Shown piece by piece: positions 17,637 through 26,746 of a DNA stretch of 64,000 nucleotides. The stretch is from contig NZ_WJFC01000032.1 in assembly GCF_009725235.1 (NCBI RefSeq), positions 1 to 64,000 of the forward strand, read 5' to 3'. The DNA is from Scytonema sp. UIC 10036. GTDB lineage: Bacteria; Cyanobacteriota; Cyanobacteriia; Cyanobacteriales; Nostocaceae. The notes below the pieces were generated by a model, which saw only the letters and a program-made list of their open reading frames with translations, made no database searches and was not told the origin of the DNA. How positions within the stretch are numbered: position 1 is the stretch's first letter; every line of letters begins with the position of its first letter. A program made the position numbers and the translations under genes.

Positions 17637-18488
17637 ATGGCGCAAAATGTAAACAAAACAGGGTTGTTGCAGAAGGTTGTAAAAAGCTTGCAGGAAGTTG
17701 CAGAGTTTATTTTCAGCCCTTGGTTGCATCGTGCATATGTTAAATCATTGCACAGACGAGTCGAATACTTAGAACGAAGAGTCTATGAAGGTGTACCAAA
17801 TACAGAGGAACGCCTAGAAGTGTTAATTCAGCATTGGCAACACCAGTTTGACTTACTACAAAATCAAGCAAAAAGTCAGTTAGATAAGCTGGCAGAATAT
17901 AACCTGCGCCAGCAAATACTAGAAGTCCTTAAGGAACAAACACATATCATTATCCAAACAATAAAACCCACTGTAGAAGAGTTAGTATACGAGATTGAGG
18001 AGAAAAAAAATTTAAAAGATAATGAAAGCTCGGCAAACATTCAAGCAAAACAACAGAAGCTACAAGAATCTTTAGCACAAATTCAACAATTGAGTGCTTT
18101 GCTACCACGTATAGAAGCACAGACAGCAGCTAGCCTGGAAGCCGGACATTGGCTGTTAGCGACTAGAGAAGAACTGGCACAAGACTTAGCAAACGAGTTA
18201 TTAGGTTGGCAACATTCACAGGTAGAAGTATTTCGCACTCAATTGAGTAGATACTTAAAGCTCCTAGGGAGTTGTCTGGAAAATGGCATTGAACCTCGTT
18301 TGTTATATCAAGGAATTATTACTCACGAGCAACCATCAAGTGAGATTTACCTGGAAGCATTTAATATCATTAAAGGTCGATACATTCCGGAGTGGGAATA
18401 CTCATCAAAAATTTCCACAAAAGCGGCTAAGGAATTGAAGAAGTATTTCAATTACTTGACTGATTACCTAGTTACAGTTTCGCTCTGA
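17637..18488 (+). CDS. Hypothetical coiled-coil protein
   Basis: I do not recognise this 283-residue protein. The ATG at 17637 has GAGGA eight bases upstream and is preferred over an in-frame ATG at 17577. It is mostly helical, with long Gln/Leu/Glu-rich stretches, for example YLERRVYEGVPNTEERLEVL and QQKLQESLAQIQQLSALL, that look like coiled coil over about residues 40-170. There is no signal peptide. A hydrophobic patch near the start (AEFIFSPWLHRAYV) might touch a membrane. The absence of catalytic motifs suggests a structural or scaffolding role. Confidence 0.6.
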   Translation: MAQNVNKTGLLQKVVKSLQEVAEFIFSPWLHRAYVKSLHRRVEYLERRVYEGVPNTEERLEVLIQHWQHQFDLLQNQAKSQLDKLAEYNLRQQILEVLKEQTHIIIQTIKPTVEELVYEIEEKKNLKDNESSANIQAKQQKLQESLAQIQQLSALLPRIEAQTAASLEAGHWLLATREELAQDLANELLGWQHSQVEVFRTQLSRYLKLLGSCLENGIEPRLLYQGIITHEQPSSEIYLEAFNIIKGRYIPEWEYSSKISTKAAKELKKYFNYLTDYLVTVSL

Positions 18489-18749
18489 ACTGAAACATCC
18501 ACATTCATAGCTACTGACTAAGTATGTTACAAAACCTTAACCTTAGTAATCCAATAGAGAGGATGCGCTCTTGGAAAGATTACCTTATATTAAGGAAATG
18601 GTAAGAGATGGGTTAGTGACGATTCAAAACGTTGAAGTTCTTCACCACGCACCTGTCGCATCAAGCGATCGCTATTTCAATTGAGTGCTACTTACTTTGA
18701 GTACTACAATAAGTGAGTTAGAAATGTAGGCTACCCACTTGGAAAACTC

Positions 18750-18968
18750 ATGACTATTTCTAAAGTAGAAGCAAAGCAGTTGCTAGAAAGATTAATTTTT
18801 GAGAATACGCCTTCTCACGAGTGGGTGCAGGATGTGTGGGAGTTCAGTCCAACACTGGGAGACGGTGCAGCAAAGTTGTTAGAGGTGTACGAAGCATTGA
18901 TCGATTGCTGTTCGGAAGAGCAGTTGGACAATTTGCTGCAAAGCTACTATCAACAAAGCCTTGAATGA
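18750..18968 (+). CDS. Small hypothetical cyanobacterial protein
   Basis: A 72-residue acidic protein of unknown function with sequence features of a compact helical domain: KQLLERLIFENTPSHEWVQD followed by GDGAAKLLEVYEALIDCCSE. No membrane segment or signal. It precedes tRNA-Ser by 39 bases on the same strand. Codon use resembles its neighbours, and the Trp/Phe-containing core argues against a chance frame. Confidence 0.6.
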   Translation: MTISKVEAKQLLERLIFENTPSHEWVQDVWEFSPTLGDGAAKLLEVYEALIDCCSEEQLDNLLQSYYQQSLE

Positions 18969-19007
18969 ATTGTTATAAAGTGTTACTATAGATAAAGCAT
19001 AGTGTTT

Positions 19008-19092
19008 GGAGAGGTGGCAGAGCGGTTGAATGCGGCACACTCGAAATGTGTTTTAGGGAAACCTAACGGAGGTTCAAATCCTCTCCTCTCCG
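19008..19092 (+). tRNA. tRNA-Ser (anticodon CGA)
   Basis: An 85-base class II tRNA. The acceptor GGAGAGG (19008-19014) pairs with CCTCTCC (19085-19091), followed by discriminator G. The anticodon loop CTCGAAA gives CGA, reading UCG. A long variable arm (TAGGG/CCTA pairing) and the T-loop GGTTCAAATCC are present. CCA is not encoded. Confidence 0.95.
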
Positions 19093-19498
19093 TTTTCATT
19101 ACTAGGTAAGCTTTTTAGCAATTTTGAGTTCTTCTAGATTAGCTGAAAATGGTTGAACAATGGTTGAATGGTTGAACAAATGGTTGAATCAGGAAATCTT
19201 ATTTAAATTATTAAACTACATAGGAATAGCTTAACCTTATATTTACCCCAATACTGCTTGGTTACGAATATTAGTAGGTTGGGTTGAGGAACGAAACCCA
19301 ACAAACACATTTTTCTTTTTTTAACCAAAACCTACGCAGTATTGATAGTTGCTCGGTGTACCTCTAGCTTCTGAAAAAAAGTTTTTAGCGATCGCTGTTG
19401 AGACTGCATAAACCAAATCAGCCAGACATATGAACCGGTAGGAGCAAGAAAAACAACAATTGCTCTTCTAAAAATCAACTACCTACTGGGAGATATCA
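19093..19498. other. Intergenic region with heptamer array and dispersed hairpin
   Basis: 19150-19190 holds tandem units of the type ATGGTTGAA / TGGTTGAAC. 19278-19302 is a hairpin, GTTGGGTT pairing with AACCCAAC, in a sequence motif common between cyanobacterial genes. The remainder up to 19498 should carry the promoter of the following secreted-peptide gene. No further gene is seen. Confidence 0.55.
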
Positions 19499-19855
19499 AT
19501 GATTTTTTTACGTTCTAAATCCAGCCATTTTGCTTTTTTTATGAGCTTGGCTTTAGCCAGTTCAATTACCAGCACTGTCGCTAGGGCAGAGTCAAATCCT
19601 TTTATTGCTCAAAACACCGTAAGTCAAACTGGTGTTCAGAAAATTAATAATCCTATTATTCGCGACAAAATTGATGTACTCACTCCAGGAAAAATCAATG
19701 GAGCCGATCCCTTTAAAGAAGGATTTGCTGACTTCAAAGAAAAACCTGGTTTTGCTGACTTTACCAAACCTGTTGATAGGTCAAGTATCACCAATCCATC
19801 TATTATACAACGTCCATCAGCAGTTGATACATTCAAACAAATTCAAACTCGTTAA
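19499..19855 (+). CDS. Secreted small protein with GFADF repeats; candidate RiPP precursor
   Basis: A 118-residue protein with GGGAG six bases before the ATG. Residues 1-30 form a Sec signal peptide (charged start, SHFAFFMSLALASSITSTVA, cleavage after ARA30). The mature part is short, polar and lacks Cys. It contains two near-identical units, FKEGFADFKEKP and then GFADFTKP, with GFADF at 75-79 and 84-88. The gene is followed 103 bases later by a radical SAM/SPASM gene. Radical SAM cyclophane synthases join an aromatic residue to the residue two positions on; F-A-D fits that spacing. A RiPP precursor role is inference from context and motif, not from a known family match. Confidence 0.7.
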   Translation: MIFLRSKSSHFAFFMSLALASSITSTVARAESNPFIAQNTVSQTGVQKINNPIIRDKIDVLTPGKINGADPFKEGFADFKEKPGFADFTKPVDRSSITNPSIIQRPSAVDTFKQIQTR

Positions 19856-19958
19856 GTTTGAGTATTGCTTTACCTAATACGAAGTGGCAATACATCTGAG
19901 TTAAACCTTGTAAAGACGTTCTGGCAAAACGTCTTTACTTAACACATAGGTCATCATT

Positions 19959-21143
19959 ATGATACAGGAAACAAAAAAAGTTCAATTTGTTGTCAAAACA
20001 TCCAAGCATTGTAACCTACGGTGTCGCTACTGCTATGAATACGCAGAACTAGCCAACAAACAAGCGATCGCACTTGCTCAAATTCAACAAATGTTTACTA
20101 ATATTGCTAGTTATTATCAACATTTAGAATTTACTGTTGAAATTGAGTTTGTCTGGCATGGTGGAGAACCATTACTGCAAACACCTGATTTTTACTGGAA
20201 AGTTTTTGAGTTCCAAAAGCAGATATTTAAATTTGACCATATTCGAGTTAGAAATGGCGTACAGACAAACCTGACATTATTAGATTCACGACGATTAAAA
20301 CTTTTAAAAGAAGGATTTGATGGGGTAGGAGTTTCAATAGATTTATTTGGAGGATTGCGAGTTTACCAAACAGGTATTGAATCCCAAAATAAGGTTTTAG
20401 AAAACATTGATAAACTGACAAGGGCAAATATTGATTTTGGTTGTATCAGTGTCCTCACCAAGCAAAATTTAGAGTTTATTCCAGAAATCTACAATTTTTA
20501 TAGACAGATGAACCTATCTGCCAGAATATTACCTTTATTCAAAGGCTCGTTTGAAAATCAACATCAAGGTTTCGAGATAACTCCATACGAAGTCTTAGAA
20601 GCTTATAAAAAACTGGTAGATTTATGGCTGGCAGATGAAAAATTGGTTTGGATATCGCCAATTTATGAAGCAATTAAGCAGGTAGTTCATCACTACACAC
20701 CCAATGCTCCAACAAGTTTCTATGATAAACGTGAATGGGAGTCAATATATATTGTTGATGTTGATGGAGAAGTTTATAGCTATGCAGATGCTTATTTAAT
20801 AACTCACAGCCACGGTAACATCTTTAATCAACCTCTTGGTTCATTAATTAATAGCGAGCGGCATCAAAAGATAGTTATTGAAGCAGAAGAAAGAATTCAA
20901 GAAACGTGCAGTCAATGTAAGTTTTTCGGGAGTTGTAGCAGTTATCCAATCGCCGAAGGAAATCGACAATATAATGAACTGAATTCAGACGGTTCGATTA
21001 AGTGTATTGTTGATAAAGGACTTCGACAATATATTGAGTATCGGCTATTTGATATGGGAATTATTGATGTGGATAGAGGATACATCAAATTGGAAAGGTT
21101 GGAACTCGAACGCCAAAGTTCGCCTAGTTTAGGCTATGTTTAG
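19959..21143 (+). CDS. Radical SAM/SPASM protein, candidate peptide maturase
   Basis: A 394-residue enzyme. C18-N-L-R-C22-R-Y-C25 is the CX3CX2C ligand of the SAM [4Fe-4S] cluster. VWHGGEPLL is the conserved GGEP motif, and VQTNLTLL and GVGVSIDLFGG are strand motifs of the partial TIM barrel. At the C terminus, residues about 317-350 contain C-SQ-C-KFFGS-C and a later Cys, the SPASM-type auxiliary cluster ligands found in peptide-modifying radical SAM enzymes. No RRE-type N-terminal domain is seen. The upstream secreted protein with GFADF repeats is the obvious substrate. It resembles the general GrrM/OscB style of maturase, but I cannot assign a subfamily. Confidence 0.85.
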   Translation: MIQETKKVQFVVKTSKHCNLRCRYCYEYAELANKQAIALAQIQQMFTNIASYYQHLEFTVEIEFVWHGGEPLLQTPDFYWKVFEFQKQIFKFDHIRVRNGVQTNLTLLDSRRLKLLKEGFDGVGVSIDLFGGLRVYQTGIESQNKVLENIDKLTRANIDFGCISVLTKQNLEFIPEIYNFYRQMNLSARILPLFKGSFENQHQGFEITPYEVLEAYKKLVDLWLADEKLVWISPIYEAIKQVVHHYTPNAPTSFYDKREWESIYIVDVDGEVYSYADAYLITHSHGNIFNQPLGSLINSERHQKIVIEAEERIQETCSQCKFFGSCSSYPIAEGNRQYNELNSDGSIKCIVDKGLRQYIEYRLFDMGIIDVDRGYIKLERLELERQSSPSLGYV

Positions 21144-21247
21144 ATTTCTGGCATTGTCAACCCTAAGTATATTTTACTGTTTCCTAATGAGAGTTCTTTG
21201 TTCCCTTTTTTGAGTTATACTAACCCCATATTTTGAGGAGTGCAATT

Positions 21248-22414
21248 ATGGGCAACCAGCGCTTGGGGAAACTGTTGTCTTTTGGCTTTATTAGTTTGTG
21301 TTTTAGTTTGGGTATTGGTATAGGATTATTTATTCGCTTTGGACAAATACAGCGATCGCAAGCGGCAAGCACATCCACAGATACATTGCCAGTCCCTTTT
21401 TCTGTACCAGAGTTCCCAACGTCAGATACTATTACCATCCAAGCGGTTGGAGACATAATTCCCGGCACAAACTATCCTAACTACAGGTTACCAAGCGATC
21501 GCGACCAACTGCTGCCAAAGTCTGTACGAGCATATCTACACAGAGCAGACATTCTATTTGGTAACTTTGAAACGAGCTTAACCAACCACCCCTACAGCGC
21601 CAAAGACATCAGCCGGGGACAAGTGTTTGCCTTTCGTTCCCCACCCTCCTACGCTCAACTGTTTGCTGATGTTGGATTTGATGTTATGAACATAGCCAAC
21701 AATCATGCACGAGATTTTGGTTTAATAGGGTTCCGAGACACAGTCAAACACCTTAAAGCAGTTGGAATAGACACATTAGGGCATAAAAATCAAATTCTTG
21801 TATTAGAACTTGACAATATTCGAGTTGCGATGATTGGGTTTGCTCCTTACGAACATTACAATTCCATTCACGATCTAGATACAGCCAAAGCACTCGTAGG
21901 AGAAGCCAAAAAAAATGCCAACATAGTCATTGTGTCAATGCACGCGGGAGCAGAGGGAACAAGTGCATTACACGTCAAAAATAAAACTGAGTATTTCTAC
22001 GGAGAAAATCGAGGAAATTCCGTCCTGTTTGCGCGAACAATGATTGACGCGGGAGCAGATCTAGTCCTCGGACACGGTCCCCATGTTCCGCGAGCAATGG
22101 AAATCTATAATGATAAACTCATTGCCTACTCTTTAGGAAATTTTTTGGGATATCGAACGCTATCCACAGTAGCCCAAACAGGGTATTCAATGATTTTAGA
22201 AGTCAAGATTAATTCTCAAGGAGATTTGGTAGGAAGTAAGATTATTCCCATTCGTTTAGATCGCCAAGGAATCCCCCGTATCGATCAACGCTTCCATACA
22301 GTAGGGCTGTTACGTGATTTAATTAGTAAAGATTTTCCCAACCAACAAGTCAAGATTAACAAGAAAGGCGAAATTGTCGTGGACGATAGCGATTTAGTTG
22401 CAGAAAAAGAATAA
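21248..22414 (+). CDS. CapA family protein (poly-gamma-glutamate synthesis-like phosphoesterase fold)
   Basis: From the ATG at 21248, with GAGGAG seven bases upstream, the product has one N-terminal membrane anchor (LLSFGFISLCFSLGIGIGLF) and a calcineurin-like CapA domain: IQAVGDIIPGTNYP, DILFGNFETSLTNH, VMNIANNHARDFG, IVIVSMHAGAE and LVLGHGPHVPRAMEIY, with LIAYSLGNFLGY near the end. These hold the metal-binding Asp/His/Asn residues. CapA takes part in capsule poly-gamma-glutamate production in Bacillus, but cyanobacterial members have no known substrate. It starts about 105 bases after the radical SAM gene on the same strand and may share its transcript. Confidence 0.85.
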   Translation: MGNQRLGKLLSFGFISLCFSLGIGIGLFIRFGQIQRSQAASTSTDTLPVPFSVPEFPTSDTITIQAVGDIIPGTNYPNYRLPSDRDQLLPKSVRAYLHRADILFGNFETSLTNHPYSAKDISRGQVFAFRSPPSYAQLFADVGFDVMNIANNHARDFGLIGFRDTVKHLKAVGIDTLGHKNQILVLELDNIRVAMIGFAPYEHYNSIHDLDTAKALVGEAKKNANIVIVSMHAGAEGTSALHVKNKTEYFYGENRGNSVLFARTMIDAGADLVLGHGPHVPRAMEIYNDKLIAYSLGNFLGYRTLSTVAQTGYSMILEVKINSQGDLVGSKIIPIRLDRQGIPRIDQRFHTVGLLRDLISKDFPNQQVKINKKGEIVVDDSDLVAEKE

Positions 22415-22419
22415 TACTA

Positions 22420-22491
22420 TTTTGGATTTTGGATTTTGGATTTTGGATTTTGGATTTTGGATTTTGGTTTTTGGATTTTGGATTTTGGATT
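22420..22491. repeat. TTTTGGA heptamer tandem array
   Basis: About ten almost perfect copies of the seven-base unit TTTTGGA lie directly after the CapA-like gene. The same unit recurs at 35460-35492 and in the reverse sense at 35720-35754. Confidence 0.9.
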
Positions 22492-22571
22492 GACAGTTCC
22501 AGGTTCTACCTTTCTCGTTTTCTCGTTTCCAGGTTCAACCTGGGAACGAGGGATGTGGCGAACTTATCAGA

Positions 22572-23399
22572 CTATACCCCTTGTAAAACCTCTCGATTTA
22601 ACACTTGATTGAGCTTTCCACTGCGAAAACCTTCCAAATCAAGAGTGACGTACACAAAACCAAATCCCTGAAAAGTAGAAACTAGTGACTGCAAATCTGT
22701 CTTCACGACAAATTCTTTAATTTCTTCAGGTGGCAATTCTATCCGTGCTGTATCTCCTTCAGAACGAACTCGCAAACTGTTGTAACCCAGCTTTCTTAAA
22801 TATATTTCTGCCCTCCCTACTCTTTGTAGCTTGGCTACAGTGATCTCTTCACCGTAAGGAAAGCGAGAACTCAGGCAAGGTTGTGCGGGTTTATCCCACC
22901 AAGGTAAACCAAGTTCTTGGGAAAGTTGCCGCACCTCCGCTTTTGTAATACCAACTTCTGCTAGAGGGGAACGTGCGCCTCTTTCCTTTGCAGCCTGAAT
23001 TCCCGGACGGTAATCACGTAGATCGTCGGTATTCACTCCATCTACCACATAAGGATATCCCATTGCAGTTGCAAGCGGTTTGAGTGTATCATGCAGTTCG
23101 CTTTTACAAAAATAGCATCGGTTGACGGGGTTAGAAGTGTAATTGGGGTTTTCCATTTCGTGTGTTTGAACAATTTTATGACTAATCCCAATAGTTGCCG
23201 CTTGAATTTTAGCGTCTTCCAACTCCTCTGGTAGCAGCGAAGGGGAAACTGCTGTCACAGCTAAAGCACGTTCACCCAAAACATCGCAGGCAATCTTAGC
23301 TACCAAAGTACTATCAACACCTCCAGAGTAGGCAATCAATGCCTTTTCCATTTCTAGAAATATGCTTTTTAGTGTCTCAAGTTTTTCTGCAAGTATCAT
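22572..23399 (-). CDS. larE: ATP-dependent sacrificial sulfur transferase LarE
   Basis: A 275-residue PP-loop ATPase: ALIAYSGGVDSTLVAKIA is the ATP pyrophosphate loop, NPVNRCYFCKSELHDTL carries the conserved Cys, and VDGVNTDDLRDYRPG and GLPWWDKPAQPCLSSRFPYG are LarE signatures. LarE inserts sulfur into the pyridinium biscarboxylate precursor of the nickel-pincer cofactor by giving up a Cys sulfur or via a cluster. LarB and LarC are not present here; in many cyanobacteria lar genes are scattered. The CYFC context with two Cys and the later Cys in QPCLSS suggests the cluster-bearing three-Cys type of LarE, which remains to be shown. Confidence 0.9.
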   Translation of the reverse strand: MILAEKLETLKSIFLEMEKALIAYSGGVDSTLVAKIACDVLGERALAVTAVSPSLLPEELEDAKIQAATIGISHKIVQTHEMENPNYTSNPVNRCYFCKSELHDTLKPLATAMGYPYVVDGVNTDDLRDYRPGIQAAKERGARSPLAEVGITKAEVRQLSQELGLPWWDKPAQPCLSSRFPYGEEITVAKLQRVGRAEIYLRKLGYNSLRVRSEGDTARIELPPEEIKEFVVKTDLQSLVSTFQGFGFVYVTLDLEGFRSGKLNQVLNREVLQGV

Positions 23400-23595
23400 T
23401 TTATTTAATATCCCCTAAGATAGCACCCAATCAATTTCATTGTAGAAGGGGATGAGGAGAATGAGGGGCTGCCAGATCCTCGACTTCACATCAGTTGTCG
23501 GGGATCTAGAGCAACTTTAGCTCGCTTTTGCATAAATCAGGTAATATTCTCTAGATAACTCCGAATCAGTACTTGGAGAAGTTTTTGACAAAATT

Positions 23596-24465
23596 ATGAA
23601 TTTACAATTTGCCCAATTAATTGTTAATGGTATTGCTGTGGGAAGTATTATTGCTTTGGCAGCAGTTGGACTAACGCTGACTCTGGGAATTTTACGGTTA
23701 TCTAACTTTGCTCACGGTGATTTTTTGACTTTAGGCGCTTACTTAACATTCTTACTAAATACAGTATTTAAGATAAATATTTGGTTATCTATGGTAGTAG
23801 CAGCAGTGGGAACAGTTGCTGCAATGCTTTTATCGGAAAAGTTGCTGTGGTCAAGAATGCGCTCTATCCGTGCTACTTCCACAACATTCATTATTATTTC
23901 CATTGGGTTAGCATTATTTATCCGCAATGGTATTATCTTTATCTGGGGTGGAAGTAACAAAAATTACGATTTGCCTATTAGTTCTGCTATAGATATTGGT
24001 GGTTTAAAAATACCACCCAATCAACTGTTGGTTTTTGTTTTAGCTATAGTGGTGATTTTAGTGTTGCACTATGTTCTACAAAATACCAAAATTGGTAAAG
24101 CGATGCGAGCAGTTGCTGATGATTTGGACTTAGCTAGGGTTTCTGGTATTAATGTTGACCAAGTTATCTTGTGGACTTGGGTCATGACTGGTAGCTTGAC
24201 ATCTCTCGGTGGGAGCATGTATGGCTTAATTACAGCCGTGCGTCCAAATATGGGATGGTTCTTAATTTTACCATTATTTGCATCAGTCATCTTGGGAGGA
24301 ATTGGCAATCCCTATGGTGCGATCGCAGCGGCTTTTATCATCGGTGTTGCCCAAGAAGTCAGCACACCTCTGCTAGGTTCTCAGTACAAACAAGGTGTAG
24401 CATTATTCATCATGATTTTGGTGTTGCTCGTTCGTCCCAAAGGGTTATTCAAGGGCACAATATAA
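23596..24465 (+). CDS. livH: Branched-chain/neutral amino acid ABC transporter permease, LivH (NatD) type
   Basis: The 289-residue membrane protein has about eight helices and the LivH signatures GIAVGSIIALAAVGLTLTLG at the start, LRLSNFAHGDFLTLGAYL, and the EAA-like loop KAMRAVADDLDLARVSGINV. In cyanobacteria the homologue NatD is part of the N-I neutral amino acid transporter. The partner permease (LivM/NatC), ATPases and binding protein are not adjacent, which agrees with the scattered nat genes known in Anabaena. It ends at an inverted-repeat element. Confidence 0.88.
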   Translation: MNLQFAQLIVNGIAVGSIIALAAVGLTLTLGILRLSNFAHGDFLTLGAYLTFLLNTVFKINIWLSMVVAAVGTVAAMLLSEKLLWSRMRSIRATSTTFIIISIGLALFIRNGIIFIWGGSNKNYDLPISSAIDIGGLKIPPNQLLVFVLAIVVILVLHYVLQNTKIGKAMRAVADDLDLARVSGINVDQVILWTWVMTGSLTSLGGSMYGLITAVRPNMGWFLILPLFASVILGGIGNPYGAIAAAFIIGVAQEVSTPLLGSQYKQGVALFIMILVLLVRPKGLFKGTI

Positions 24466-24470
24466 AGGGA

Positions 24471-24526
24471 ACTGGGGACTGGAGATTAGCGATTGGGTAT
24501 TGATTTCCTCATCCCCAGTCCCCAGT
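24471..24526. terminator. Inverted repeat between converging genes
   Basis: ACTGGGGACTGG (24471-24482) is perfectly complementary to CCAGTCCCCAGT (24515-24526), with a 32-base loop. It sits between the stops of livH (+) and psaX (-) and could act as a shared transcript end, though no clear T-run follows. Confidence 0.5.
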
Positions 24527-24555
24527 CCGCAGTTCCTATTTATCTATTTAACGTC

Positions 24556-24702
24556 TTACACCAAAATATGAAAATAATAGGCAGCTACAAGGAAGTTAAT
24601 TGCCAACAGCAGTAACGCCCAACCTGTACGGAAGGGATAAGGTGCTTTTGCTTCGTTTTTTATAACGTCTTCGCCTACTTTTTTCTGAGCTTCGCTAACC
24701 AT
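24556..24702 (-). CDS. psaX: Photosystem I subunit PsaX
   Basis: A 48-residue single-helix protein too short for most gene finders: MVSEAQKKVGEDVIKNEAKA, then PYPFRTGWALLLLAINFL and VAAYYFHILV. The block FRTxWAxLLLAINFLVAAYYF matches PsaX as known from the thermophilic cyanobacterial photosystem I structure. PsaX is a peripheral one-helix PSI subunit that binds a chlorophyll and is present only in some cyanobacteria. GGAGAG precedes the ATG at 24702 by about seven bases. The N-terminal extension of about 14 residues compared with the thermophile form is notable. Confidence 0.88.
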   Translation of the reverse strand: MVSEAQKKVGEDVIKNEAKAPYPFRTGWALLLLAINFLVAAYYFHILV

Positions 24703-24791
24703 CGCATTCTCTCCTAATTTAAAGACTTATTAACAGATACCAAATATCTGTCATATTTAGCAAAATTCGTTAGAAATATTTGTCCTACTTC

Positions 24792-25694
24792 TTAATTTTC
24801 CCCTGCGTGATAGGAACTCCGAACTAAAGGACCGGAACGAACATGGCTAAATCCCATCTCTTGAGCGATTCTGCCTAATTCATCAAACTCTTCTGGTGTC
24901 CAATACTTTTGTACTGGCAAATGTTCTAAAGAGGGACGCATATACTGACCGATGGTTATACGATCGCATCCTACTTTACGTAAATCCACCATTGTTTCAA
25001 TAATTTCCTCTCTCGTTTCCCCGTGTCCTAGCATCAACCCTGATTTTGTAGGAATTGTGGGGTCAATGTCTTTAACCACTTGCAGGACAAAAAGCGAGCG
25101 ATCGTATTTAGCACCCCGACGCACTGGTCCCTGTAAACGTCTTACGGTTTCAATATTGTGATTGTAACAGGCAGGTTTAGCTTGCACTATTGTGTTGATG
25201 CGATCGCGCTGGCCCTGCTCGCCAACACCCACACCACCCCAAAAATCAGGTGTCAGTACCTCAATTTGAGTTTCTGGGTTCATTTGGCGAATCGTCTCCA
25301 TCGTCCTCACAAAGTGACCTGCCCCTTGGTCTGGTAAATCGTCACGAGCGACAGAAGTCAGTACCACGTAACGCAATTTTAAAAGCTGCACTGCTTCTGC
25401 GACTTTTTGTGGTTCCTCTGAGTCAACAGGCATGGGGGCATGACCCTTATCCACTTGACAAAAAGCACAAGACCTGGTACAAGTTGGTCCCATAAGTAAA
25501 AAAGTAGCAGTTTGTTGGGCATAACACTCACCCCGATTCGGGCAACGTCCTTCTTCACAAATGGTGTGAATTTGACGCTGTTTAATAATCCGTTGTACCG
25601 TCGAGAGTTCGCTAGCTTTACCAATGGGGCGGCGTAACCATGGAGGCATTGCCATAATTTCAGACTTGATTTGGGATGGCTGCAAAGAAGTCAT
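24792..25694 (-). CDS. lipA: Lipoyl synthase
   Basis: About 300 residues. [13 protein letters not shown] carries the auxiliary-cluster Cys residues and [13 protein letters not shown] the radical SAM CX3CX2C cluster. [34 protein letters not shown] and [11 protein letters not shown] are LipA signatures, and RSSYH at the end supplies the Ser ligand. The enzyme inserts two sulfur atoms into octanoyl chains on lipoyl domains of pyruvate dehydrogenase and glycine cleavage H protein. I chose ATG 25694; the upstream in-frame TTG at 25700 would add two residues only. Confidence 0.95.
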   Translation of the reverse strand: MTSLQPSQIKSEIMAMPPWLRRPIGKASELSTVQRIIKQRQIHTICEEGRCPNRGECYAQQTATFLLMGPTCTRSCAFCQVDKGHAPMPVDSEEPQKVAEAVQLLKLRYVVLTSVARDDLPDQGAGHFVRTMETIRQMNPETQIEVLTPDFWGGVGVGEQGQRDRINTIVQAKPACYNHNIETVRRLQGPVRRGAKYDRSLFVLQVVKDIDPTIPTKSGLMLGHGETREEIIETMVDLRKVGCDRITIGQYMRPSLEHLPVQKYWTPEEFDELGRIAQEMGFSHVRSGPLVRSSYHAGEN

Positions 25695-25917
25695 AAACAA
25701 TTCAAAATTTTGATAAACCCAGTTGCCTTAAGTATTACTTTGCCACAATCGGAGCTTAAGATCGGTATTGGTTGCGTATGACACTTAAAGTATTGTCACT
25801 TCTACCGGAAATTACTCTCCCCCGATCCAGAGATAAGTTGGATATAGTGGGAGAATTCTTGACGCCTAAAGGCGCAACTACCATATAAACCTAAAGTTTC
25901 TATTAGAGCAAACAGTC

Positions 25918-26535
25918 GTGACAAGTAACAAAATTTTAGTTATCGATGACACCACAGTTGTCAGGGTAAAAGTACGAGAAATGTTACCCCCAGGAAACTT
26001 CCAAGTTTTGGAAGCAAAAGATGGCCTGGAGGGATTGAATTTAATTCATCAGGAAAAACTGAGCCTGATTATGCTAGATTTCCTACTGCCCAAAAAAACT
26101 GGCTGGGAAGTGTTTCAGGAGATCCAAGCTAGTAGTGACTTGAGAAAGATTCCTTTGGTCATTATGTCTGGTCGTAAGGAAGAGGTTACGGAGAAAATCT
26201 CCGAACCCTTCGAATATTTTGAGTTTCTGGGAAAACCTTTTGACCAAAAGCAACTTATTGGTGCAATTAAGTCCGCCATGACTAAGGCTAAACAGCCACG
26301 TCCCGAACCCGCTCAAGTTGCAGTCGCCGCAACGAACAATGGAGTAGCTGTAACGAACAATGGAGTCGTTGCAACTTCTAATGGAGCCAATGCAGTTACC
26401 TCTACTGAATCCGGGGCTTCATCTGCTGAAATCCAAGCATTAAATGAAAAAATTGCCAAAATGCAGGCAGAAATTGATGCTTTGAAAAAGCAACTCAATC
26501 AGGTTGTAACTTTTATCAAACAAAAGGTTAAATAA
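25918..26535 (+). CDS. Response regulator with C-terminal coiled coil
   Basis: The gene starts with GTG and gives 205 residues. A receiver domain (1-125) has D10-D11, the phosphoacceptor D54 in LIMLDFLLPKKTGW, MSGRKE and the invariant Lys in FLGKPFD. A linker of repeated NNGVAVT/NNGVVAT/SNGANAVT units follows. The last 40 residues (SAEIQALNEKIAKMQAEIDA) are a classical coiled coil. There is no DNA-binding output domain, so signalling probably goes through protein interaction. It lies 211 bases before the giant hybrid kinase on the same strand and may be one of its targets. Confidence 0.85.
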   Translation: MTSNKILVIDDTTVVRVKVREMLPPGNFQVLEAKDGLEGLNLIHQEKLSLIMLDFLLPKKTGWEVFQEIQASSDLRKIPLVIMSGRKEEVTEKISEPFEYFEFLGKPFDQKQLIGAIKSAMTKAKQPRPEPAQVAVAATNNGVAVTNNGVVATSNGANAVTSTESGASSAEIQALNEKIAKMQAEIDALKKQLNQVVTFIKQKVK

Positions 26536-26746
26536 CAATAAGTATCGTGATGATATTTCTCTAACGCTGTACTTAATGTAAAGTACGGCGTTTAGATTTT
26601 TGGTGTCATGTCTGTAATTATCGTTAACCCTCACGCAAAGACGCAAAGACGCAAGATTTTTATAAGTTTTTGTCTGAAAAATGATACAAACACTATGCTT
26701 TTGGGAATACTTATTACAGGGTATATTATTGCGAGTATTGGTGTAA

